Assembly: GCA_032622095.1 (NCBI GenBank)
Contig: CP136062.1
Location: 4,404,001 to 4,468,000 of the forward strand
Direction of reading: 5' to 3'
Origin: Siphonodentalium dalli
Taxonomy: Eukaryota > Mollusca > Scaphopoda > Gadilida > Siphonodentaliidae
DNA length: 64,000 bases
Part shown: positions 11,692 to 24,189 of the stretch, one piece after another
How positions within the stretch are numbered: the stretch's first letter is position 1
Layout of the letters: every line of letters begins with the position of its first letter
Notes under the pieces: model-generated
Database searches by the model: none
Seen by the model: the letters and a program-made list of their open reading frames with translations, nothing else
Told to the model about the DNA's origin: nothing
Translations under genes and position numbers: made by a program

Positions 11692-13607
11692 GACCACATG
11701 ACCAAATAACCAGGGCGAACCAGTGTTAAATGAATATTTATAGCAATGAAGAGCGGCGATCATCATCTATACACACCCACACCAATCTATATCGAAACGG
11801 ACATCGAGACAACTAGGTGACACCCGTCAGGTCACGGGCGCGTCGACAGGGATGTGAGCTATGGTAACTCGGTGTGTATCATTCGTTGTGGGAGCAGGCC
11901 ACAGCGGTGAAAGTGACCACCTTACTATAAGTGTGACACAGTGCATGTATGTCATAGGTGAGATAGAGGTGATTGCACAGCCATAACCATTTACCATGTG
12001 GTTATATTTGATGTTTCTCGACGGGAAACACATTTGTGCATTTTCTCGTGTACTTTTCATCCATGTATCATTGACCATTCAGCTGCCAGAATTTGTTTAT
12101 GCTGATCCTAGCTTGGTAGTGCCAGGGGAAATCACTCTACTAATTTGTATTTGGTGTATTGTAACCACTATGGGCTGAGACAATTTGAGATAACTGCCGC
12201 CGCCCCTAAGGCGCGCCATCGGATTATATTAGTTATGGATGGGGCTAACACGCGCCGGCAGGCGATCTCACTGCTCAAGATAGATATTCCCTCCTGTTTG
12301 GCTTTTGTAGTAAATCGCCAAATGTATGCGTGACACAATGTGATACATACATAATTTACCCCAGTTATTTTAATTTATCAGACGGTCACCATATCACCAA
12401 GTTACAACAACAATATTTCTTCAATCGGATAATGCATCTTAAAAAGCACTTATTCTGATAATGCATCTTTAAAAGCACTTAACATTAACAATGATTAGCG
12501 CACCACATATAAATGTACATTCATGGCACCGACAAACAAGATTTCATGTTCAACACTATGAAAGCGTACTGAAAACATAAAATTCGTAATTATGGTGATC
12601 AATCACGCATATAATCCATCGATATACTCAACATCTGCTTATGTATGCATTGCATGAAATCATTGGTTATGACCAATGGCAAATAGAGTGCGTCGCCCCT
12701 GCCATGGATGCGATCAACCAGCATCGTGTACCTTACACCGTTGCAGGGACGTGGCAACAGTATCTACACTGAAAATATTGTTGACTTAACTGTTTGCACA
12801 ACAATTTGACTCCTATTTCTTTTTGCTAAATATGACGTGTACCGCCTCCTTTGGGCTGGTCTCACCCTCGCGCGCGCTTCGGCTACTCCATTAGCAACTG
12901 TCCTCCATTATGGAGAGCAAATATATATTTTTTGAACATTCAGGGGCGAGTAATTCGCTTACAAAATTTTCATGGCATCGTTATCGGGGTGACATGTGAC
13001 CATGCCATGTAAATTTGGTCGCGTTCGGAGATAATTCAATTTTGACGACATTGGTCACTGCAACCTGGTATGCAAACATAAGTGGTAATACGGTGCACCA
13101 TCTTCGATTTCTTTCAAGCTACAATATGACTTACATGTGGAACAACACTTTTCGCACCTATTCAATTTGAAGCCAAGTAGTTTGCATATAAAGCACGAAA
13201 TGGTTGAATTTTCGAAACCTTATCAAACTGAAATGTACAGCAAATTACGAGATACAAAACATTTGAGTTTATGTCGACCAATTTGATCAGAATGATTTGG
13301 TGTCTAGCAACGGTTTTGGTATATCGACACCATTGCAAATCAATGTACACGTACATAGATGCGTGGATAAGTAGAGGTTAAAGCGTATATCGTAGCCATT
13401 TAACAATATAGAACGAAATCGCAGTTCATTTGACAGGTCATATATAATTTAATATATGTATATTGTGTGTGTATGTAAATGGGGGAAACAAACATTACTG
13501 CTATTGTATTGTGTTTATTTCAGGCAAGATATGCCCATATATAGTCATAATCCAACATATAATTACAAATTTTCGATATACTATATAGGTATGATTTCTT
13601 TACATAA
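11692..13607. other. non-coding DNA
   Basis: No supported gene. A short frame near 12200-12333 ends in a hydrophobic stretch with MDGANTRRQA, loosely like a von Willebrand A strand, but it is too short to call. The motif 'aaaagcacttattctgataa' is partly duplicated at 12430-12480. Confidence 0.4.
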
Positions 13608-13830
13608 TTGCACTGTGTTATATAAACAGAAGCACAACTTCTGTAACACGAGCAGTCTCTTGTTTACGTGCAACATCGTACGTCTTGACGACAATATACT
13701 ATCTACGCGCTGATTATGTTTGACATACGAGCGGAACTGTATATATTTTTGTGTTCCTTCTGTTAATGGCGATTTGGACAAATATAAATATTTCTGCAAT
13801 AAACGCCGCCCGTGCCTTTAGCCTCTGATG
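13608..13830. repeat. partial copy of the 'AATAAAGAGCG' dispersed repeat (right part)
   Basis: Matches 42580-42780 in order: 'ctgtaacacgagcag', 'catcgtacgtcttgacgaca', 'atatactat', 'ttccttctgt' and 'acaaatat'. The diagnostic AATAAAGAGCG core is absent. Confidence 0.7.
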
Positions 13831-14990
13831 TTCCCACTAGCAAGTCCACTCGTCTGCTTACAGTGTTAAATGTATTCCAAGCTACATCGACCAACATTTA
13901 TAATATACATGAAATATTGAGCAACAGTATAAAACTAGGCGGCTATCCGGGTGGATATGCTGATCTATTCGACTTGACACTGATATTAACACACATGGTG
14001 GTCAAATGCAGTGGATTTCTGCCAGTCATTATTCATCATCAAAGAAGCATGGAATTCCGTGCTGTCTGTATAGGCCATAACTTCCCACCAGATGATACAT
14101 TACGTAATACGAACGCCCCGATGCTTGAAGGTTGCTCAATGTGTTGAGCAGATGTTTCTGCATTGGAACGCCAGGCTTTATTAGCTTCCGTTTTGTGTCT
14201 GTCTTTCATGAAAGTTATCCGACCTTCTGATATTTTAATTATCACATAAGAAACTAGATCGCACTATCGACTTCAAATGAGCCTTCTCAAATTAAATTAT
14301 ATTGTGTATATATGTCACAAGTTAACTTTTGTATATGTATATACATGTATTGTACAATAATGGTCCCCATATTTGGAGGAATAAATATCTATCTCGTGGT
14401 ATGGCATTACACCTGAATGGTAAGCCCTAATGAATTAAACCAAACGGATCAGATTACTGGCAATGACATAACAGGCAAGTATAGTATTTATATTGTAAAT
14501 ACTGTTCATATATTATATATTATCATTTGAAAATTTATGATGTAATAGTCATGTTCATAAATGTAATATATGTTATCTTAATATCTATGTATTATTGGTC
14601 GATAAGATTAAACAAATTGAATTGACCGGTGGAATAGAAAGTATATTGCAGGGCTGGGAAGTATATCATATATAGGCAAATTTGAGAACGTTCTAAACAT
14701 TCATAAAATGGCAGTTAAAACGGTTTAAAAACAATTCTTGCCAGTGTGACTCCCACCCCCCCCCATATTGCGTGCAAACAACAGTCGCTATCCTGGAACA
14801 GCACTGATCTCAGGTTATAATATAAAATGATCAATTGTGTTAATGCCATACAGACTAATTTAATTGACAAAATTAATGCTGTGCCAGCGTAACACAACAC
14901 AGCCGACCCATAACTATAATTATACAGTATTTCTCGCATTGTCGTTTATTTGTATTCCGCGATAATGGGTGGCTGAACACAACAGTCGGT
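13831..14990. other. non-coding DNA
   Basis: No supported gene. The 111-codon open frame at 13812-14147 has no motif and partly overlaps a repeat. Confidence 0.4.
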
Positions 14991-15110
14991 TAAAGGTACT
15001 CAATCCGAATTAACGCTCGCAAATTACGATTTCTCAGGCTCCGGGGTTAAAACATATACGATTCGAGTCGAGAAGACCAAATTGTCTAAAATTAAGTGGC
15101 TTTTTGTGTC
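14991..15110. mobile_element. left-end fragment of the Kolobok-like MITE family
   Basis: Begins 'aaaggtactcaatccgaatt' and continues with 'cgctcgcaaatta' and 'gattcgagtcgag', the left end of the element at 17706-18113. No right end follows. Confidence 0.65.
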
Positions 15111-16654
15111 AGATACTTGACAAACTGGCAGAATTTAGTTGAACAAAAAATTTATAAGACCACGTAGGCGCAGCCGCGAAGCGGCTATCCGTGGGCTTAA
15201 GTAAGTACTGCGTATACACACTCGACGCTGGGAGAGCATATCATCTACAATACTGTTAAACGAAAAAATATGTTTCCAAAAATAAATTGACCTTTGACAC
15301 GCTCTTTGAACTTTTGACATGCCCTATTGAACTCTTTGTATCGTCTTTCCGAGCCACATATGCAGCGATTGGATGATCGCGTTCATCTTAACCAATCAGA
15401 ATTAAGGTTACCCGCGGACGGTTGTTAGGCAAGTGATGCTATTCAAACAAATGAAAATCGCCACATCTTCTTCTTCTTCTTCTGATAAGGTGCATTTACC
15501 GCAATTTTGCGTATTATCGCACCGTACTCGGAGTCGGAAGTGCACATATTTACAGTGAAGTAGTTATTTACATGTTGTTTTGGTCTCTATGCTTTCGGAT
15601 GTTTCATTTTTGGAGTGGATGGGATTATTATTTCCACGAATTACCAATTACCACACACGAGGTGGACGAGAAAAACCTGTTTACATTATGATATACAAGG
15701 TGAGTACATGTACATGTACATGATCAGTATCGGATGTAGCATATGTAATAGATATATACGCCTTGTTTGACCGCGAATATAACAAATTCACCAATTCCAC
15801 TTTCTAGGCGAGGGCAGAGTGATTATTGACCGTCCATTGATGATTGACTCTAACTTCTAAGTTCTAACTTATCTAAGTCTCGCTGACTCAGGGACTGAGT
15901 CTCTCGGGTTCAAAGTCATAATTCCACGATTCACTCTTGCAACAAATTTTGAAATTAAAATTTGAACGAACCAAGTACATGTATCTACCTTCTGTGAGTA
16001 TGTACACAACGACAAAATTAATTTATGAACAATGTTTTGTCAAGGGTGCTAGTAACTGCGACCAGAATTTATTTATACAAAACGGAAGCTGTTCGAAGTC
16101 GACCTTGATCGCATTGTTAACTTGTCGAATGATAGAACACTGACACACGGCGATGGTAAAATGGCTTTCACGGTGATAAACCTGATGAGAAAGTATGGAA
16201 TAATACAATAGTCTGCCGTACACTAGTCACTACAGTCCAGAGTGCAGTGTATTAATATTAACAGTTTTGAAACTTGTCAGCGTAAAACTTCTGGTAAAAA
16301 ACTAAAGTGATCATTTGCAAAATTGCAATACCACTACTAGTACGGTATGTTGATACAATTCATCTTCAAGTTAAACATGAAATACCACAGCGGAAACTGT
16401 TCTGTCTTGGATCCAGCTATTATAATTATAATAATATAATATATTTTCAACCTGTAATATTATAATATAATTATAATATGATTACGTCAGTACGTATGGA
16501 CAACCCAAAACACGTACGCCCATCTATAAAATGATAAACTCCTATGTTTCATAGGAGTGCCTGTATTTCTGGTCACCTTGGGATATATACGATCACGCCA
16601 GTACGTAGGACCGTAGGACGGCGACATGTCAATGTGTCCAAATGTTCGCTATTC
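15111..16654. other. non-coding DNA with a TTC microsatellite and an AT-rich inverted repeat
   Basis: Short (TTC)n lies at 15466-15482. 16420-16480 holds inverted AT-rich blocks ('ttataattataataatataa' facing 'ttataatataattataatat'). No gene was recognised. Confidence 0.45.
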
Positions 16655-17178
16655 CCACGGTTCATTATACCGAAGGTTCGCCATTCCCAAGGTTCTCGAT
16701 ATTCAGAAGGTTTTTATAACTTGTTATTTTGAAGTTTCATTCTATATTCTGAAGTTTTGAGAGGGTTCTTTATCATAGGACTCTTTTTATGAAGGAAATA
16801 ACTTAAAGGTACTCAATCCGATAAGACGCTGCTAAATTACTCTTTCTTTGGTTTCGGTGGGGAAAAAATATTTGATTAGTGTCGAGGAACCCACCCATCA
16901 AAGCTCAGAGTAATTAGATATCGATCTTTGCAGTTTGCTATTTTTATTGTTTCTGGGCCTGATCGTACCAGAAGGACGAGGTCAAACGGGCGGTCTTCCA
17001 TATAAAAATAGATAACTGTAAAATCGTGGTAATAATAACTACTTGGTATTAGAGTTGTCCATCTTTTCTGGTTAAATACGCCCAGAATATCAAACCTTCA
17101 GAATAGCGAACCTTCGATGTCTGAGAACCTTTGGGATAGCGACCCTTCGGAATATGGAACCTTCGAAATAATGAACGC
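16655..17178. repeat. inverted arrays of a ~20-bp 'aaggttcgctattc' module
   Basis: Several imperfect copies of a module like 'ccgaaggttcgccattccc' lie at 16655-16735, and the same module in reverse orientation ('gaatagcgaaccttcg', 'atatggaaccttcgaaat') lies at 17087-17178. A fragment of the Kolobok-like MITE left end (from about 16806) lies between them. The layout resembles foldback elements with modular termini. No TSD was resolved. Confidence 0.6.
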
Positions 17179-17701
17179 GATCCTGTATGAAGAGCCCATG
17201 GCACGTCCATCAATAAATGTATACATGTTTTATGGGACTGTTTATATATACATATATAAGACTGGAGTAAAGTTGAGACCAACATGTCTTTGTTAATTTT
17301 GGTGCCCAGATTTCAACGAAATTTGGTGTGGTGACTCAGGGTGCCCTGGCAGAGTGTATAATGGCGTTAGTTTTTGAAATTTTGATTTAAACAAATTTAA
17401 ATGAATAAAACAAATATGAACATATGTGAATATTTAGGTACAAATTAACCTATTTGCACGAGAATATGTTGCAGCACCAGATATAGAGGAATGTGGGCCA
17501 CAGTTAGACATGGGTCAGAATGAGATATTGCCTCTAACATTTCTCTAATTTCCAGACCAATATCCATGGGGCCAGTCAAGCGATATTAGCAATATAGCAC
17601 ATTTTACTATATTTCTTCAAAATGCAATCATCAGGTGAAGGTTGAATCTGGCCAAGCGACCAATTTTCAAGGCAAAATTATTTAATTTAATTTTTGCAAT
17701 T
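17179..17701. other. non-coding DNA
   Basis: Nothing recognised. Confidence 0.4.
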
Positions 17702-17705
17702 TTAA

Positions 17706-18113
17706 AGGTACTCAATCCGAATTAACCCTCGCAGATTATTATTTCCTTGACTTCGGAGGTGAAAAATATTTGATTCAAGTCGAGGAACCTACAACATCAA
17801 AGCTCAGAGTGATCAGATACCGATTTTTAAAATCTATCATTTTAATTTTAAGTGGCCCAGCAAACGAGAATACTTTTTCTGACCAAATTGCAGATGAAGA
17901 TGGATAATTCTAAAATCAACTTGTTTTTTTTTGACAAATCAGCAATATTCGTTAAGAAAAAAGTTGATAAATTAAAAGTTTTTGTCAATTTTAATTGACT
18001 GCAGTTTTTTTTCAAGCAATTAATCGATTATGTCAACTGAAGCGGCATTTCAAAAAATCTTCTTGTTGTTGGAATCTGATGATATGGGGACTATTGATTC
18101 GGATTGAGGACCT
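17706..18113. mobile_element. 408-bp TTAA-flanked MITE (Kolobok-like)
   Basis: Terminal inverted repeats AGGTACTCAATCCGAAT and ATTCGGATTGAGGACCT are flanked by TTAA on both sides (17702-17705 and 18114-18117). A TTAA target with termini starting AGG suggests the Kolobok superfamily; piggyBac is the alternative. There is no transposase. Fragments of the family lie at 14991, 16806, 47205, 60540 and 60746, so it was active here repeatedly. Confidence 0.85.
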
Positions 18114-18117
18114 TTAA

Positions 18118-19975
18118 GGGAAAAATATCTTTATTGAATAAATTTACATATAATACTGAATACATTTTTATGAAAACGGGTTACGTGGATGGGGCACAAT
18201 GACTCAATGAGACATAATTTATGGCCTGTGGTAGGATCCAACTTCAGTAGATGATAGGCACTTCAAAAAGGAATGAGATAATTTGCCAAATGACTATTGT
18301 TTTGGGACTGGAGTGGATAAATAATTTAGATCAAACAAACTGATGTCATTGTGCAATAGTGGTATGTTCGGTGAATTTCCTATATGGTTACTACTTAGGG
18401 GTGACCCCTTCTGTGAAGTAGATGATAAGAAACAAGTATTAAGGGTGGTCCCAGCTCGAAATTGCATGCTTGTTCGTGACTTTTGTGAGCTTGTATCGTA
18501 CTCTCAGATGTCTAATCATTGTGATAGTCAATAATAGTGATAGCGGAGACCTAGACTGAAATTAACAATATTGATGGAAATTTAATTCTATTTAATTCTA
18601 TTTCAATTTAATTCTATATATGTCTCTTTGCCAAAAAACTTAATGATCGTTGAGAATTTTATCTAAAATTACTAATCATGCGACACATGCTGACACTATT
18701 GGTTAATAGGCATCTGATAGTGTATAAACATTTTAATAATTGCCCGGGAGGAATGGCATTATTCTTGACAGGCATATGTACATAGATGTTCATGGCATGG
18801 TCTGAGAAAATGCTACTAGATTAAACATTTATATGATTGCCTCATTAGTCATGTACATGTATAACTAGAAGGTCGTGACAGTTCAACTAAGTTGGCCTGG
18901 AATTATAATGTTTAGCAAACATATTATTCCAATCCCAATGTGTCAAGTCGACAATAGCAAGTACGCAGGGCTATATTTAAAAAAAAATCCACAAATAGCC
19001 ACTAGTTAATATATATGCTAGCCATGCTGATCAAGCTCCCGCTTAATGCTTAAGGTTTAAATCGAGAACAGTGTTAAAATCATGAATTATTTCATATGTG
19101 AGATTGCTAAAATTAATCACCGTGCAATATAATTATTAAATTTAACTTGATGTGTGCATCACAGGAAACAGAATTCATACACACAGATGGAAAGTTGGCC
19201 CGGAAGCATATCCTCTCACCAGTCACTGCATGAACTCTTCAGTGTGCCGAGACCAAGTGGGATTGGGAGATGTTCTTCTTTTCCTTCACTCAACAAGAAG
19301 ATAAATGACTCACTTTGTTAGACACCAATTCACTGGGGTTCATGTTTGTTACATCTGTGTGTCGACTGTAGATGGCTAGAATTGTATTTTGACCTGAGTC
19401 ACGGCATTCACAGTGAGTGGTTGAGGCTGAGCCTGAAGTCGTTGATAACTAAATTTAGTAATCTGTAATCACTAAATTGACTTATACAATCATAATATTA
19501 TTAGATTAGTAAGCCACATGAACGCTTTCACCGATTACTGCGTCCACAAGTTCCAGCTACGCGCTACGTTCAACGGTTCATGACTGAACTATACTGTATA
19601 TAGTAAATCAGTCAGCTCTAAAATGTCCATTTTCTGATTTCCTTGATCCAAGTTGAGGCTTGACCTGACAGTGTTAGATATTAACAATTAAATTTACTAT
19701 TTAGAGAAGTAGTTAGTAGATTGAACGATTTGCCGCTTGCAGATGCAACTCTAAGTCTAAGTCTAACCACTAAATCAGTCCAGGTGAAAACAGACTTAAA
19801 ATTGAACAATAACAGAACAAGTCAAATCGCTGTGGTGATCAGTCTGCACAGACCAGTCCACATTCCATTCCAGTGACCTTCATTTTCATATTGTTTTCAG
19901 TCACAGATTCGTCATTGAGTTTCTTTCCGACTGACTGATTTTCACTTTGAACACAGTTCACTTCAACTTCAAAAC
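18118..19975. other. non-coding DNA
   Basis: No supported gene. 'tttaattctat' is repeated three times at 18580-18615. Confidence 0.4.
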
Positions 19976-19976
19976 A

Positions 19977-20025
19977 AGTTGTTGTTGTTGTTGACATGTT
20001 GTTGTTATTCTTCTTCTTCTTTTGA
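19977..20025. repeat. short GTT and TTC microsatellites
   Basis: 'gttgttgttgttg' followed by 'gttgttgtta' and 'ttcttcttctt'. Confidence 0.8.
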
Positions 20026-21540
20026 CTGCTTTGACTCTAAAGTCATTCAAGTAATGGGCTCGTTGTGCTATCTTCGCTTGTGCTTTCTCGCTTGTTCTTA
20101 ACGCTTACGTGCTGTGATACCGTTGTACATTTAAAATACGAGCGATAACAGTAACAAGCAATTCAATTTCAAATTTCGCAAACAAGAGAGCGCCACCATT
20201 TTGTAACGAAATTACGTCATCATTTCCAACGTTGCTATGGCCTGCCAGGTGACGTAATATTCTAACTGTAACGGTACGGAATCTGGCGAGGTTTGCCGAA
20301 TGCTATGCGCCCGCGTCAGCTTAATCCACATTAAGCATTTAATTTTGAATAAGGTTGATTTTGTTTTTCAAATTTAATAGTATTGCTATAGGGAGGCTGA
20401 TCGATGAAGAAAAATAAATTCGTTTTAATAATTTGTCAATCCTATTCCAACATGGCGGCCACCATAGGGGCCCATATGTCTGAATCGCCCGGATGTAAAA
20501 ACAATTTTTTCATGTTGATGGGGTATAGAAATTGCTGACGTCACAAATATACTTGCGTCGCTTATGTTACCGTAAAACAACCCTTTGGGTTGTGATAATA
20601 GTGATGGCAATTTCACTCCATGTCTCAATGCCAAATAATAGTGATCATTGGAAATATTCTTCAAAATTAATAATCGTGCTGACACTGTTATTCGGCACAT
20701 GAGAGTAGCCGGTGGAACCGCGGTGTAGTTGCATTTCGGCTGCAATGGCAATGCTAACCGCACCGCGGTTAAGTGGACACTTGTTTTGTCCAGCAGGGTA
20801 CATGTAAGTGTACTGCATGTACCGGTACATATAAAAAGCCAAAAAGAAATATCCACGTTTCGACTGATTCAGGACCTCAAACCTAATTTGTTTCCTCGAC
20901 AGCGATAATTTTTGCCGAACTTTACTGTTACACACTTTTGCGTCTTCCTGTTATAAATACAACACAATTTTAAACACAAGTCCATCGTGAAAACACTACA
21001 CATTAAGCAAGTATCATGTAAATGCACATCAAGCCTTCCGTCATGAGTTAACCATGCATATTTTCGGTTTCCCGTGTAGGCCTATCCCTATCCACGTGTA
21101 AGCTGAGACATGAAATGGATTAACTTACTGAATGCGAAATCGCTACATGATTTGTGGTTATGTTCAAACCCAATTTGTCTGTCTTTCAATTCTTTTATCG
21201 TTTAGTCAGCTAACCGATCAGTGAGAGCGAGTACACTTACATTGTTTTGCTTTTGTTTTGCAAGAGGAGAACTTTTCTAAAAGTAAATGTATCGTCTCAT
21301 GTGCATGGTCAGACGCTCAGTAGGCACTGATCCCAGTGACAAGGCACTGTTCATCGCAGTCATCATTGAAACATACATGTTAAAACTCAACCATTTTAAG
21401 TTACCACTGCAAACTTCGCATGAAAGATAAATGTCTTATTAGCATCATAGTAGCAACTGTTTAAATAATGGTTCTATCACAGAACACATGTCCAACGCTG
21501 ATAATCCACAAGCATATTAACAAAGATACTAGTAGATGAT
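20026..21540. other. non-coding DNA
   Basis: The two overlapping minus-strand frames at 20425-20935 have no motifs. An inverted 'accgcggt' pair sits at about 20716-20724 and 20761-20769. No gene called. Confidence 0.4.
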
Positions 21541-21543
21541 TGA

Positions 21544-22121
21544 CCCCATCATGATTGGAGCTGCGCCGGTGCAGCATTATAAAATATATTATGCCATAGC
21601 ATTCTCTTATATATGCGATGCTCCCTGACTTACAAGATCAAAGTAAATATTATTAGGCCATTGCAGTCCTTCCAACAAGGAAAACACAGAGAGAGCACTT
21701 ATTTTCTCTCGTACATTAGATCAGAAGACAAGTGTAATATAATCGTCGCATGGGTTTTTCTCAAACAAAATGTCATTGTGGGATAGACATATGTCCAGTT
21801 AAACGTTCACATGCCCATACTTTAACTGAGATAGGAAAGGTTATAAATGTACCTTCTAAAAATTCAATATTTAATCAACTATTACAGTGACCATGAACAT
21901 TTTCACAAGCGGACGAGTGCAAATTTTGGCACCTGCGAATTAAAAATTGCGAGTAATTATAGGTGCGAGAGCAATCGCTCCCATCTCATGTGAAGGACTG
22001 GGCCAATGCATTCTCTTTTATAGTAGTATGAAATGCACCCAATTGGCGACTCGCATATATAAGAGAATGCATTGGCACAGGGTTTTCGCAAAATTTCACG
22101 AAGCTCCAGTCAGGAAAAGGT
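21544..22121. mobile_element. ~580-bp piggyBac-like MITE with internal palindromes
   Basis: The left end (TTGA, then CCCCATCATGATTGGAGCTG) is inverted-repeat related to the right end (AGCTCCAGTCAGGAAAAGG, then TTAA). Inside each end are facing copies of 'gcattctcttatatatgcga' and 'cgcatatataagagaatgca'. The left end includes 'ggagctgcgccggtgcagca', the reverse complement of the 37-bp satellite unit at 38060-39955. TTAA-type targeting suggests piggyBac relatives. No ORF of note. Confidence 0.72.
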
Positions 22122-22123
22122 TA

Positions 22124-24189
22124 ATAAATAGCATCAGCTTAGAAGCAGTATCAGCTTAGAAGATAATCGATATATGTAGGGAAATTAATACACAGGGGTA
22201 CTGTAACTTGACCCACGGATTGTCGTGGGATGGGTGCTGTGGTTCTCAGATGATTTTAAGTGGCACTAATAATTAGCAATAAAGAGCGTTTATCATCAGC
22301 TTAGAATATATGGATGGGTGTAGGGGGACCTTTCCCATGTGTCTCATGGAATAGGTGCGGTTTACACCAGTTAAATCAAAGAGACACTGATAATAAACTT
22401 GAATGACATGTAGGCGCAATAATTATTTAACCCTCATTAAAGCAAACTCCTGGTATCCCAGCTAGTAGTTACTAATGTTGTTTTTAATGTTGAAGGCAAT
22501 AATATTAAATTATGTCAGCAAAAATTTACATGGTTGTACTCAGTAGTCCAAACCGCTCAGCATCAAAAGAAAGGACTGTAGTCGTTCCTTTTATTTAACA
22601 GTTCAAACTTCCTGAAAAGAATCCATAATACTTACAATGCAGCATACACTTGATCAATTGATTAGTTGTGCAACCAGACTTGTTAAAATCATGTCTGTAT
22701 TGTATATGTATTATTGTATACATAAAGTGTTTTATGTTCTATTTTCAGGGATATTTCGGATCTACATCCTGCTTATCACACAAACTACCGTATATCAACT
22801 ATCAGAAGTTCAACTCTGTGATATGACATTTACTGGTTCTGAATACATTTCCAAAAGGCATCAGACAATTTACTTGGACAGGTGTAAAATTCAAATTCAC
22901 GATCAGAGATTAAATGGAACTGTTGTATCGTGACTATGATGACACAAAGGTCAAATCCAGTATTTTATGTGGGCTCTCGTGTGGAATGTTCTGCACACCA
23001 AAGACAATATCAACACCAAGGACCCAATTTTTTTATAATTTGCAATTTCAGCTTCCTTATTATACTAGAAGGAAGTGATGAGAAAACAGGATAGCAGGAA
23101 ACACATCATCTATTCTAAATTATATTTGAGGTACCGTAGTCATTTGTGCAATGGATACTTTTGGGATGGAGGCATCCATGTGTAGTTTGTGTACACGATA
23201 TAGTGATTCTTGACCTGATGTCACAAAGGAATTCACTACAGGAAGCTGATGTGTATTTATTTCTCCAGTGCAAAACATCGTATGAAAGTACAGGGTATTG
23301 ATCCACTTGTTCTAAGGGAAATATACACTGCTTGAATTCTGAAGAATGTAAATCTCGTTCTATTACGTTTGGAAAGTGCTATAATTTACACTTGAAGGTG
23401 TATGTATGTCTAACAGAAAGTGTAGTAAAAAAGACATGAAGACTCCTGGGTGATATGATTGCCTTGTGATTAATAAAATATTGGTACCAACAATATGATC
23501 ATATTATTTTGAACTATATCCAAATTCACCAGTTTGACAAGCAACAGTGGGGTATATTGTTATTAGAATGAGATACCGGTTGGTATTTTTTCATTCTAGC
23601 CACGTTTATTATGTTCCAGGGGACAGTGTGTGCAATAAATACAAATAGGCCAATATGATTGTGTTTGGGCCTCCCTACCACACCTACATGTATGTTACCA
23701 AAATTGATTGACTTCTCAGTTAAACATTTGTGTTGATTGAAGGTTATGCAAACTTGCAGATCAAATATAATACTTGTAAAGTCATAAGAACGTCAAAATA
23801 AAACAAAATATGATGATACATTCAATAACTTCAATATGAAGTCCCCTCAATAAGTTGTAACCCCAACTACACTCAATCCGAAATAACAATGAAGGTGATA
23901 TGAAGGTTGCATATGTATCAATAAAGCATGATCCCTTTTAGTGCCTTCCTTATACAGTAAATACGAGTGACTCTCACTTTGGCGTGGAACGTTAGTTGAA
24001 AAAAGTAAATTAAATTAATTAGTACATGTATTTATTGCTTATATATTTTAATTGTAAATTTGTGAGTCTAGAGTGGATAATGTTATACATATATTACTAT
24101 ATTACTATATACTACTGTAGCTATATAAGTTCATGAAACATGACTGCAAACAGCAATTGTTATGTTCAATTAGACACTCAAAGAAAGAA
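22124..24189. other. non-coding DNA
   Basis: A short piece of the 'AATAAAGAGCG' repeat lies near 22270. The 98-codon frame at 22637-22933 includes an acceptor-like 'attttcag' but has no recognisable domain. No gene called. Confidence 0.4.

Noticed and set aside
12145-12333. Possible von Willebrand A-like strand (MDGANTRRQA)
   Set aside because: Too short, with no metal-site motif and no continuation in neighbouring sequence.
13812-14147. 111-codon ORF
   Set aside because: No recognisable domain; begins inside a dispersed repeat.
20425-20935. Two overlapping minus-strand ORFs (143 and 96 codons)
   Set aside because: Different frames over the same DNA, no motif, no splice or repeat evidence.
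22637-22933. 98-codon ORF containing an acceptor-like sequence
   Set aside because: No partner exon or recognisable domain.
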